Shown: one piece after another, positions 52,978-62,973 of the stretch
How the letters are laid out: each line of letters begins with the position of its first letter
Position numbering within the stretch: position 1 is the first letter of the stretch
Assembly (NCBI RefSeq): GCF_028389875.1
Contig: NC_084670.1
Span: forward strand, 16,339,383 to 16,403,382
DNA length: 64,000 nt
Origin: Rhea pennata
Lineage: Eukaryota > Chordata > Aves > Rheiformes > Rheidae
Reading direction: 5' to 3'
The notes under the pieces: generated by a model
Told to the model about the DNA's origin: nothing
The model's database searches: none
Seen by the model: the letters and a program-made list of their open reading frames with translations, nothing else
Translations under genes and position numbers: made by a program

Positions 52978-55581
52978 GAGCAGGTGTATATGCACACTCA
53001 TGAACATGCATGTGTCCTTTCTAGGCCATCTTTGATGAATGGTTATGTTCTATCTTGAACTCTCAGAACAGTTTATATTCTGATTACAGCTGAGACATGA
53101 GTGACATTTTTGAGCTAGAAATAGTTAATAGTTTTCCTTTCAGGATACAGCTTTCTAGGGAAAAGATGGTCAGCTGTTATATGTGCTAAAATAGCAAAAT
53201 TCTAAATTCAAAAGCATTTATGTTGAGATATGTAGCCACTAAGTGTTTTTTTTTTTCTCACCTTAGGTCAGGTCAGTTAAGCTTAGAATCAGGATTCTGC
53301 ACTCCTGATAAATGCAAGATTTTAAAAAGGGCCTTTAAATAAGAAGAAAACAAAGTAGCTGAAATAGCTATTAAAAGCTAACAGGTCTAAATGTGTGTTA
53401 GGAAGCAGGTAAACTGAATATATGTAGAATAATGTGGCCAGTGAAAACAAATCACTTGTACTGACTCTGACAGTGACTTTTTATTTCTGTGTTAGATATT
53501 GGCTAATGAATTTGGCTAGCGCATTTTGTCTTTACATGATGTTGGTTACACATGGAACGTGATCAGCAGCAGAGGAGGAGTCTGGCTGCATTGTCCTGGG
53601 AAGCTATCAGAACTGAATGGAAACAGGATATGAAAGAATCAGACACTAAAAGGGTCATAAGATGTTTGTGCACATTAAATATTTGTTTCTTTTTCTCTGA
53701 AGGAGGTTCCAGGCATCCTAGAAAAAATTGCTAGGATATAGTCCAAGATTAGCAAGGTCCATGTTATCATCAGGAAAATCTATTTTGAAGAGCAATTTTA
53801 CAAACAATCTAGTAGCTGCTGTTTGTTTTCCTTATGTGTGACTTCAGCAAAGCATTACAGCCACCTCTGAGTGAAACACAGTAGGCAACTTCAGTAGCCC
53901 CTTAGGGCAGGAATTAAAAAAAAATTCTCCCAATTAAAACAGTGCAAAGTCTATTGTGGAGGCAGAATCTAACGAAGCCAATGTGAATTTGGTCAGGGCT
54001 GAGGCCAAGTAAATTATGTGGCTAAGTCCTATTTTCAAGAATGATTTATGCCGTCCCTGTCTGCATCTAATCGCCTTTTGAGAGATGTAGGCTTATTCCA
54101 AGTGCCTTAGTCCTTTTCTTGGAGGGAATCTGCTCATGTTAGTAGTAACTCAGGCCTTGCGGTGCTAGGTAGAGCTATGCTGAGATGCCTTTAAAGAGCT
54201 GCCAAAAGTCCACACGCCTGTGGAGATCTAGAGAAACCACATTGCATGAGTGTACATGTGTGCTTGTAGCCACAGGAAGCTCTGAATTTCTCCTCATTCT
54301 ACCATGAACGTTAATCCATTACTACTTTGCAAGCCCACAAATGACACACAAATAGTAATGATAAGAAACCTTCCGTCCACGGTAGTGCATTTTTTCATAA
54401 GATAGGAAGAGCAGAACAAATGATCTACTTTGTTTAGAAATATTGAAATGTTTAATAATATCTTTCTTGCTCCTTTTTTTAATAACTGGTAGAGATCCAT
54501 CTTTTGGAACAAGATCGGTTACCTTTTAAGGTAAAATTTTCGGAACTAAAATTTACTTACAATGTTTGCATTCACATATAAAAAGTAAATGGTTTCATTT
54601 CTTATTTGGCAAGTAGTCATAAACTAGTCTGTTTGTTTTTTGATATTGCTCTTTATTTGCCATAAAAGATACGTTAATAAATTACAAGCCACTAGAAATA
54701 GCAGAAATAGTAAGACACAAAGCCACGCATACAATACAACACAATTCTAACAAGGTAAGAAACAGTGTTCCCAGACAAAGCGGAAAGTGCTATAAATCAA
54801 GCTTTTTGAATCAACAGGTAACCAAGGAACAATATATCTGGGACATTTGTCCTGTTGTTTTTAGGGAGATGCTTCAGGCTCATGAACAAAAACATCCTGT
54901 CTTCATGGTTTTTTATGTCCTGCTGACCAAGGCAAGAAGAATTCCTGTCCTGCCAAGTACAAGACATGTTGCTCTTTTTCAGTGCCTGTGAATTTAATGA
55001 TCATACCCAGAGGAGTTTTGTAGGCCTGCCTAGACTGAGAAGTTGCAAAGGAAACTGAATTGTTGATTTCAGAAGTAACTTTGAGCACTTCCCATTGGAT
55101 TTACACTCTTGTGTCACACAAAGTTCTCTGAAAATGACATGCTGGGAAACTGAAAGTAGCAGTCAGAAGTTGAGCAGGATTTCTGTGGCAAATGTAGTAG
55201 TTGCAGTTTGTGAGACAAGAGAATTGCTTGTTGTATAATTTGATATCTCTGCTGAAAGCTCTCACCTGGGGTAACTAAACTCACTGAAAATAAGATAGAC
55301 ATCAACTGTCTATCTTCTTGCCCCTCCCAAAAGTAGTAGGATTACTTAGGCTGATTCGTGCCTGTGCAGAAGTCATGACTATTAGACTAAAGAAAACTAT
55401 TTCATTAAGCTAGAGAGATAGCCCAAAACCTCAAACACCTCAGTGGTTAATATAAGAATAGTTTTATAGTAACTGTATAGTCTGATGAACCACAGCAGCA
55501 GACATATAATCAGAACTCTTGCAGAAAAATTAGTCAACAGCAGTGTCTATTCACGCTGCAAAGGAAATACAGTACGTACTT

Positions 55582-55587
55582 TTTATT
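55582..55587 (-). terminator. UOX: Possible UOX polyadenylation signal
   Basis: TTTATT on the plus strand is AATAAA on the minus strand, about 520 bases after the UOX stop. It is the first such hexamer I see downstream of the gene. The assignment is weak. Confidence 0.3.
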
Positions 55588-56108
55588 CGTATACTTCACA
55601 AAGCAATAAATGTCTGAGTCTCCATTCAGCTCTGTAGAACTTGGCATCAAGGTGTCACTACAGCTTGCATTAATGAAATGTCTGGTCTTATGCCTGTATA
55701 TTAATTTTAGTGGAGGAAGATTAATAAATAGAATATTCAGAATTGATCATTTTGCATATCAAAAGCATGCTATAGATGTTATGAAATTAATTGACTGTTT
55801 CATTAATAGGGGAATAACTGGCTTAAAAATTCACTAGAATGTTTCCAGCTGGGATTTTCAAGAAAGCCTAAGGAAATTCAATCTGCAAATCACACTGACA
55901 TTCAGGGAGATACTTTGATATTCGAATTTCTGAGACTTCTTTGGAAATCCTAGACTCAAGAATTCACAGAGGCAAAAGCAGTCAGGAATGGAAGGGGCCA
56001 ATAATCGGTATACATTGATAGGAAAACTACATTAAGTTTTTCAGGAATTTATAAGTGGAGCAAAGAGGTGTAGTTTGTTTTCTGGGCAGCTGCCAATCCA
56101 AAATGACT

Positions 56109-56210
56109 TTACTTCTCATCTTTTAACACTTGGCCTTGTGCTTCCAAGAACTTCTTTCTGCCAAGTGTGCAAGTGCAGGAACCATAGGGCGTTTCCACTG
56201 GAACGAGAAC
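56109..56210 (-). CDS. UOX: UOX last exon with altered C-terminus
   Basis: The acceptor is gttcttctcag. The exon reads VLVPVETPYGSCTCTLGRKK, matching the usual VLLPLDNPYGKITGTVKRK, and then a nine-residue longer tail ending LKDEK with TAA at 56109-56111. None of the three frames at this point gives an SRL-type ending. Confidence 0.9.
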   Translation of the reverse strand, partial: VLVPVETPYGSCTCTLGRKKFLEAQGQVLKDEK

Positions 56211-59200
56211 CTGAGAAGAACAAGCAGAATCATGGAGGTCATTCCTGAGGCAAGGATGTGCCAGCGCCATCAGAGGAGCATGGTACTACAGTAGCTGGCC
56301 AGCAGAAACTGCAGCTATTCACTTCCTCTGAAAATCATTCCCCTTTCCTTTCCTTATGAATATTAATGGTAGGTTTTGCTTTTATCTCAAGTGAAAGCAC
56401 ATTTGAAGTGTTCACCCAAAAGAGAACAAGGAACATTGCAGGAGAATCACAAGCATTAGGGAGGGAGACTAGAGAATGAACAGACCATAGACTATTGATC
56501 AATCAAAATCACTGTTGCAAAAATGAGTAACCCAGTTACTCTGAGATATTCACATGAGGATAACATTTAGACAGATTTTCAGCTGAACTTAGCCATCAGC
56601 TGGAACAGCTGTGGAGGAGGGAGTAAATCTTCATGTCCCCTAATCTTCAATCCAAGGCTAATTCCTTGTCCACTGCTGGGCCAGTCTGCCTTGGCTCCTA
56701 TCAGCTACAGGAACAGTCTGTCCCTTCAGCACTCTAGGACCATGCTGATCTTCTGTCCACCTAGAGATTTAAGCCCATGGATTTAGTTAACCTAACTGTT
56801 ACACTGCTGCAGCAAGGGGAAATGACCATCACTGGCCTCGATGCTACTGCCAAAGAAGAATTATGTTAGGAAAGATAGCCATATTGGGCTAGCATTTCAG
56901 ACTGGCTATGTGAATGGACAATCTGATGTGTTCTGCTGATTGCAAGTGCAGAGGTTGACGTTATCACTAAAAGTCAAATTCGGCAGAGAAAACAGGAACG
57001 ATTTCTCAGATGGCTTCTGTGAGTGTAGTTACAGACTCTTTCAACCTCCCAAGAATTCTACCCTGCTCCTTGAGCTTTTATCAATAACACAAGAAAGCCA
57101 TTTGCTTTCTCTTGTAATCAGTGTAAATTTCGTATAAAGTTAGTATTCTCTTTGGTCAGGGTGGGAAGATTGCTCCTTTAACTCTGCTCTATGTAGAACT
57201 GCTGCCGTGGTTGAAAGGCGAGTATTTTTTTCTAGAGTCCTAGCAAGTTGTGTTTTGAGCATTTACTTACTTCTTTGTCATTGGTCAAGCCTAGATTCTT
57301 CATGTCTACAACATTGTAAAAAATGTTGTTCAAGATGACTTCAATGATCTGTACCTGAAACCATGCAAATAGGTAGGACAATGAATTAGTGCACCTTCTT
57401 AGCCAATGCCCTGGCAATATTTGCACATGTTGGAAAGAAAAACAATTGAAATCCTCAAAGAAAATCTGTGACGTTGATAAAATCCAATCTATTGAACATG
57501 TGAATAATTTTTTTATACCACCTCTTTCACTTTTAGCCTGGCCCTGCCAAGCATTGACTTTTTTCCCATTTTTTTTCACAGCTAGTGTTAACAGCTCTCA
57601 GGTCTGAACTTCTGGGTGCATTCACATTTGTTCAGACCATCTAGTTGTACCACCAAAAGGTTTCCAATCTGAGAACTGCCGTCAAAATAGGCTTGTTCTG
57701 GTCTTCTGAGTCCGATTAGTATTCAATATCATTTAAGTAAAGTGTTGACAGGAGGAATGAAGATACCTGTGACACTTTAGAAAGGATGAGCATCTGGATA
57801 CAGTTGACAGTCTTCTGGTAAGAGGGCGAATACTGCCCAGAGTCAGGTGGCCCAGAGAATGCCTCAAGGATGCACTCGCGGACTTTGTTCCTAGAGGTAA
57901 CATAGGCCATTACAAAATCTTGTATTAGGTGTCTGTGTCTATACTCATAATATTTTACTGTGTTTTTTTATTTTAAAAAATTTTCTGTGTCTTTTCTTAC
58001 CAACACATAGCATACGAGATTTCATGAAAGAATAATTTCTTTGTTCTGTCAAGTGACCCCAACTTACCAACCAACTCTATAATTTGCAAATAAGTGTTTT
58101 GCTTAAAGTATTTAACAAAGTAGGTGTAAGCGCATTCTCCTAAAGTATTGTGTATTGAACTACAAGCTACCCATTTAAATATTGTCCATTGGTGCACCAT
58201 CAGAGAGAGAAGCTAATGTATCCCTAGAGGTTTACTTTGAGCAGAAGATTGCCTTACACCCACGGGTATCAAGTAGGTAGAACTTCTTCTGAGATTCATG
58301 AGAGTGGTTGGTGGTCAGCAGATCTGGTCCTTATGCCTGCTGTGTTGTTTAGAGGAACTTTGGGTTCATAAATTAGGTGATAAATATATTCAATTTGACA
58401 TATACCATATGCAATCAAAGTCAAAATCTCTGCATTCGCCGTATGACCATTTGCAGAAGAGCTCTCCGCATAAAATCCTGTCCTTCCTTTCAGGAAGTGT
58501 GGTATGTTCGTTCTTATAGAAGCCTTCAAATCCAGACTGTGTTGTCTTCATAACTTTCAGATCTTTAATTCCAGCAAAAACAATCAGAGGACCTGCGATT
58601 CAAAAATACGAGACAGTATGAGCTCCTTTTTAGTCAAAGTGAAGGGAACTGTCTGGATGTGTACGTTTGCAACAGCAGCTCCAGAACCGTTAAGGATTCT
58701 CTCTGAGATACGGTTGTGCTTCTGGTGCAAGCCTCGTTACTTTTAAAAATTATTTTCTGGACTAATGTTAGTAGGAAGGTGAGAAATGAGACAGGAATTT
58801 TAGCTTTAAAGTCTGTCTCTTCAGGATCATGAAACTCTTAGTGAAGTCAAATGGAACTTTGTTTATGCATGGCGTGCAAAAATAGTAAGCATGTTCTGAA
58901 ATACTTATATGTGAAAAATGATTTGCATATAGACTTCAGTGCTTGTGTTCAAGTTAGCTTGATTTGCAGCAATGAAATTACATCTTTCTTAAAAATAAAA
59001 CCAAGGCATGATGACAGGTAACTGCAAACTAAGCAACTGGCCTATAGCAGTAAGGTTTTGTGGTATATTCTGGTAGGGTAATGTTAATAGTGAAAATGTA
59101 GGCTATAGCGTAATGCAAAAATGTAAGCAAACTGCTTACAGCAGGCTATTAAATCCTGTGACAATATATAAGAGTTTTGTTGTATGTATAATTATAACTA

Positions 59201-61146
59201 GTATGTGTTTCAGCTACATGTATAAACATAAGACTAGATTTCTTCTTCAGCTATGTCTAAGGGATCAAGGACTATAAAATTCAATCATAAATGTTTTCTG
59301 TGTTTTAGACCTCTGGAGAAGCCCTTTAACACCTTTAACTATCTCTAAAGCCATCTTCATCTATCATCAGTGGAAATATTTATAGAAAAGTAGGGAAAAA
59401 TAAAAATTCTCACCATTTCGACACTGCTCAGCTTCACAAAAGCGAATCCCATCAGGAACATATATAAATGAATGGATATGAGGAACGCCATTCTACAAAT
59501 ATGGAGCAGACATGTAAGTAAAAGTGCAGTGAATTGTATCCAAACTTGAAAAGAGGAACTAAAAAAAGCAACAAATGGCTCGAGCATAAACAAAATCAGC
59601 ATATTAGCATTTTAGATACCTCATGTAGACGTTGCCATGGTACTTCTTGAACGTAGGCTTTGACATACATCACTTGGCCAAATGTTGTCATGAAGTGTTT
59701 GCAGATATCAACAGCAAATTGTTCTAAAGTTTGGATCTAAGGCAACAAAATACAGTTAGAACTCAGCAATTACTTCGTCTGCAGGAGTAGATTGTTCTAA
59801 TTGTTCTAAATGTTTGGGAAGGATCAGTTTGGTTCAAATACTTTTTTTTTTTTTCTTTCAATTCTGGTTTTGCACACTGTATGCCTAGTCATTTGATCAG
59901 CTAGCAGCTACAGATTCACATCAAAAATCTCCTATTCCGTGCTGTAGTGAGCTGAAGTTTTTGGACTGAGAGAAACTGCTATGCAAGCCTGATCCTTTGA
60001 GGATATAATGTTAAAAAATCATAGTGATACTCTGGTTCAGCTGTACAGGCTAAAGATGGGATTCCATTAATGAGACTGAGGATTTGATCCACAAGTTGTC
60101 ATTATGATAGATGGAACTGGGGGAGTTAACACCGTGCATAGAACTAAGAGAAGTCTTATAATGCAGTATTATGTGCTATTACATTAAAAAAAGAAAAAGT
60201 ATATATACTAGAAAGCTACCCCAAAATACTTCTAGTTTTGTGAGAAAAAAGGCTGTGGAAAACTAAGGAGGTGTCCATGTTTCTGTGGTCAAATGCAGAG
60301 ATGGGCACATAACGTTTTCAAATTTGAGGTTACTCAGGTTTGAAAGGTTTGTCTGTTCAGTGAAAAATAAATTATGAGAGGGCAAGTTAACCAACATTCA
60401 AATTGTCAGAACAGGTCAGAGTGCTTCAGTTATCCTCTGTACTGAGGATAATTACTGGGGGAAGAAAAATCTCTTCTAAATCTTTGAAGGTGACAGTGCC
60501 AATCTAGCATATGTGGAGAAGAGAAGATTCTTTTGATGCATTTTGGAAAAAAAAATATATATATATAACAAATACTTCCAAATAAAGTCATAAGTAACAG
60601 CGAGGCTATTTTAAAAAAATTTAAAATACCCCATTTTTTTTGGCCAACACAAGGACAATATTCTTTATGGTGTCTGTGGGTATCACAGCAGAATTATCTC
60701 CCTCCAGGTACTCCTGGGCAGAAGTCAGCCGGATATGCGTGCACACTTCCACTTCTTTAATGAAGTGCTTCTTCCCTTCTCTTTTAACACGAAGGAACTT
60801 AATGGTGTTCTTGCCATATTCACAGTTGAGGACTTCTATATCTTTAATCTGCAATGAAAGCACATGATGGTGATGGATGAACTGGATGGAAGGATGAGCT
60901 ATCCTGAATCAATCAAACATAATTGATGTTTAGCGTTTTATTTCTATGGTTACCTGTGATAATGGGAATATTTCCATTATAAATTGCAAAGTCCTGATGG
61001 GAAGAAAAAATGCTTTAAGAAGATGTTATTACTTTGGTAACAGCTGTGATAGAATTTAGAACTTGAGTAGTAGTGAACAGCCATCTCTGATTTATCTTCT
61101 TTGGATTAATCCTGACTGTATATACCTTTAAGTCTTCCTCTACCAT
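56109..61146 (-). CDS. UOX: Urate oxidase, cysteine-rich avian form (complete, eight exons)
   Basis: Classical uricase oxidises urate to 5-hydroxyisourate and H2O2 in peroxisomes. Exons on the minus strand, in order, are 61126-61146, 60630-60848, 59620-59736, 59414-59492, 58406-58592, 57767-57890, 57271-57354 and 56109-56210. All are in frame and give 310 residues (the usual length is about 300). Family landmarks include YGKN (Lys20), DNSAVIPTDTIKN (Thr65), TTQSGFEGF (Phe167), the arginine of KDRIL (Arg184) and Gln240. The usual PNIHYF motif reads NNIFYN, so the active-site His is Phe261 while Asn259 is kept. The C-terminus has no SRL peroxisomal signal and ends LKDEK. There are 13 cysteines (16, 43, 92, 138, 143, 187, 192, 199, 206, 214, 238, 289, 291). 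The reading frame has no break, so this is not a pseudogene by sequence. It matches the cysteine-rich urate oxidase I recall from chicken, reported as weakly active and expressed in skin. The function in this species is inferred. Confidence 0.94.
56211..57270 (-). other. UOX: UOX intron 7
   Basis: About 1.06 kb between the last two coding exons with gtaagt...ttctcag ends. Nothing else is recognised. Confidence 0.8.
57271..57354 (-). CDS. UOX: UOX exon 7: altered active-site His segment
   Basis: The 84-base exon (28 codons) reads VQIIEVILNNIFYNVVDMKN and then LGLTNDKE before gtaagt. In uricases this segment carries N-x-H, and here it is NIF, so the histidine codon is TTT (Phe). Confidence 0.93.
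57355..57766 (-). other. UOX: UOX intron 6
   Basis: 412 bases with gtatct...tttcag ends. No other feature. Confidence 0.8.
57767..57890 (-). CDS. UOX: UOX exon 6: Gln segment
   Basis: The 124-base exon completes the split tryptophan codon and reads NKVRECILEAFSG, then GQYSPSYQKTVNCIQMLIL. The glutamine of CIQ corresponds to the substrate-binding Gln228 of the Aspergillus enzyme. Confidence 0.95.
57891..58405 (-). other. UOX: UOX intron 5
   Basis: 515 bases with gtatat...cctctag ends. No other feature. Confidence 0.8.
58406..58592 (-). CDS. UOX: UOX exon 5: Phe/Arg substrate-binding segment
   Basis: The 187-base exon completes the glycine and reads PLIVFAGIKDLKVMKTTQSG, FEGFYKNEHTTLPERKDRIL and CGELFCKWSYGECRDFDFDC. 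The phenylalanine of SGFEGF and the arginine of KDRIL are the expected urate-contacting residues. Four cysteines cluster in the last 21 codons. Confidence 0.96.
58593..59413 (-). other. UOX: UOX intron 4
   Basis: 821 bases with gtgaga...aatcgcag ends. No other feature. Confidence 0.8.
59414..59492 (-). CDS. UOX: UOX exon 4
   Basis: The 79-base exon reads NGVPHIHSFIYVPDG and then FCEAEQCRN plus the first base of a glycine codon, before donor gtgaga. Two cysteines lie within six residues. Confidence 0.93.
59620..59736 (-). CDS. UOX: UOX exon 3
   Basis: The 117-base exon (39 codons) reads IQTLEQFAVDICKHF to EVPWQRLHE. It is in phase 0 at both ends, and the acceptor is gttgccttag. Confidence 0.94.
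59737..60629 (-). other. UOX: UOX intron 2 with a small TA repeat
   Basis: 893 bases, containing an A-run followed by (TA)n at 60547-60567 and a T-run near 59842-59854. No exon is seen. Confidence 0.8.
60630..60848 (-). CDS. UOX: UOX exon 2: catalytic lysine and threonine
   Basis: The 219-base exon (73 codons) starts after ctttcattgcag and ends GGG|gtattt. It contains YGKN and the DNS...TDTIKN signature that supply the catalytic lysine and threonine. Confidence 0.95.
61126..61146 (-). CDS. UOX: UOX exon 1 (seven codons)
   Basis: Minus-strand ATG in strong context (gaaATGG) reads MVEEDLK and then a gtatat donor. Phase 0 agrees with exon 2, which begins IKDIEVL. The mammalian first exon is similarly short. 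No homology check is possible on seven residues, so the call rests on position, Kozak context and splice phase. Confidence 0.65.
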
Positions 61147-61552
61147 TTCTTTTTGAAGGCGGAGGGTCCCAGCCCAGGCAGTCACCCCAGTTACAGCCTT
61201 GCAGAGGGTGGCCGGTACTTATCCCAGCGCGCCCTGCAGTCGTTGCACCCGCGCTAACTGTGCCTGGCTGGGCCGGGCTTCTCTCGGTGCAATTTCTGAT
61301 TTTCCTTTGCAACAAGAACAGAGTTTCACCACTTCCTACTCTCCTGGCTCTTGGCTTCCACCACTGCTGTAAAGTTTTGCACATGCACGGCGCCGAGCGC
61401 TCTCCGTGCCCCCTCCGAAGCTGGCAAAGAGCGCGTGCGTCTTGGGGGAGAGGAGCGGCAGCGCGCGGAGCGGAGCGGGGCGAGCCGCGGGCCCCGGGCT
61501 GCCTCTCCGTGCGCGGCGCGGACCCGCTGCGCGGAGTCGGCGAGCGCGAGCC
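61147..61552. promoter_or_regulatory. CpG island between UOX and DNASE2B, probable bidirectional promoter
   Basis: GC- and CpG-rich sequence, densest at 61385-61555, lies directly upstream of the UOX start codon on one side. On the other side it ends at a good donor (gagcc|gtgagt at 61553). That donor could close a noncoding first exon of DNASE2B. No TATA box is evident. Shared use by both genes is inferred from the head-to-head layout. Confidence 0.6.
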
Positions 61553-62847
61553 GTGAGTATCGAAGCGGTGCTTCGGAAAGGGGCGGGAAGGTTGCTTTGT
61601 AAGTGGGCAGAGCTTTCCAACAGAAAATGAAAATGGCTGGGGGGTTCTTCGCAGATTTGGTATTTTATTACCCCGCTTATGCGTGTTGTGTTTCCCAGGA
61701 GAGGGGAGAAATTAAAAGACCAAGCTGGACTGCTTGAAAATGTTTTGTCACAATTTTTTTATAGTGCTGATCTCTCTCAAAGGGAATCAAAGGTGGGTTT
61801 GAGCAGAAAAAAAATCAGATCAGGATCTACATCTCCAAAATTCTGTTTTTTCTGGGATCGCTGGTCTGGTTTATGTTAAACTCTGTTCAGTTCTATCCTG
61901 CTTTAGTCAAACACAGCCCCGTTTATACATCTCTTACAGCACTGGCAAAGGAGATAAAAATACCATGAAAGTTGTGAGGATTTGTAATATACTAAAACAT
62001 TCAGAGCCTATCGCAGTAAACTTTCCCTGAAGTTGAAACAGCCCATACTTGATAGCAACGTCTTTTAATTTAAGCATAATGGAGAGGAAGAAAGAATTTT
62101 TCAGCACTAAAAAATAAATTGAAGCTTTTTATTCGTATGCTGCTGAAACCATTAGATGTAAAATTGCTCAATTCAGATGTGTTCATTCTGAAGAGAAATG
62201 CTTCTGCCTTTAAAAGAGAATTTTTAGAAATAATTAACTAACTGTAAGTAAATTACTGTATTCAGAGAGTTTTCTCTTACTGTCTGTAGGTTCGGTTCCT
62301 ACAGGCAAATTAAGGATTGCCTCACTGACAAAGTCAGGATCTGGGAGAGTTCAACATTTTGCAAGAAATCCTGTTCTCTTTACAGAAATGGCGCAAACAC
62401 TGTACTCACGACAAGGCCTGGATGGAAAAGCAATGAGATCAAAACAAACTGATTTTCTTTTGCTTGTCTGAAAACTAAAGCTTCTGAAAACTAAAGTTTT
62501 TCACATAGTTGTAAAAAATTCATGCTTCATTCACGTGGCAGTAAAAAGAAAAATGGGAATTTCAGTATCTACAGCTTCTTTGAAAATGGAATGCATTAAG
62601 TATTTTAAGTATTCAAAATAACTTCTAAAATATAAAAGTACATGCGACATTTCCAGCCCTTCTGCAGAGTACCTCAGCCCCTTCGCTGGGTGATGTCATG
62701 CTAACAAGAGTGTGTTTTCTCAGATGTGTTCTGCAGTCTCAGGCAGCTGACTGTGGTATGTTTACTACATTGTGGCCAGAGCTGACGGTAAATGAAACAC
62801 GAATCAACTTCTCCTTTTACGATCTGCCCTTTTCTCTCTCTGTGCAG
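61553..62847 (+). other. DNASE2B: Probable first intron of DNASE2B
   Basis: Runs from the gtgagt at 61553 to the strong acceptor (ttttctctctctgtgcag) at 62847. It holds a perfect 7-bp inverted repeat at 62284-62304. No coding sequence is supported. Confidence 0.5.
62284..62304. repeat. Short perfect stem-loop
   Basis: ctgtagg and cctacag enclose the loop ttcggtt. Position and size suggest no known element. Confidence 0.5.
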
Positions 62848-62973
62848 CTGTCAAACCAAAATGACTGCGGAATCTGTGTGGTGTCGCTTTGTATTGCTAT
62901 TACTTCTTTCCACCACATCCCTGTGGGCAGCTGAAATTTCCTGCAGAAATGAAGATGGAGAGCCAGTTGACTG
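62848..62973 (+). CDS. DNASE2B: Deoxyribonuclease II beta, first coding exon (gene continues beyond the window)
   Basis: DNase II beta is a secreted/lysosomal acid endonuclease, known in lens fibre cells for removing nuclear DNA. The exon has a pyrimidine-rich acceptor before 62848, a start at 62861 (context aaaATGa) and a gtaagt donor after 62973. It encodes a signal peptide with hydrophobic core FVLLLLLSTTSLWA. The mature start AEISCRNEDGEPVDW closely resembles the human ISCRNEEGKAVDW that I remember. The tryptophan codon is split by the intron. An in-frame ATG at 62792 lies before the acceptor and is unlikely to be used. The catalytic HxK segments are in later exons not present here. The location next to UOX is the conserved one. 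Confidence 0.88.

Larger units (their letters stand above)
47111..56108. other. Intergenic region between SAMD13 and the UOX 3' end
   Basis: Holds simple repeats (47921-48035, 48934-48949, 50784-50808, 52908-52977) and short chance reading frames. No exon was recognised on either strand. The right-hand few hundred bases probably contain the UOX 3'UTR on the minus strand. Confidence 0.65.

Noticed and set aside
56109-61146. UOX as a pseudogene, as in humans
   Set aside because: All exons are present, in frame and with proper splice sites. The changes are specific substitutions and a new tail, not breaks.
62792-62860. Upstream in-frame ATG as the DNASE2B start
   Set aside because: It precedes a strong splice acceptor and would place a long polar and cysteine-rich stretch before the signal peptide. 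The ATG at 62861 fits a normal signal peptide.
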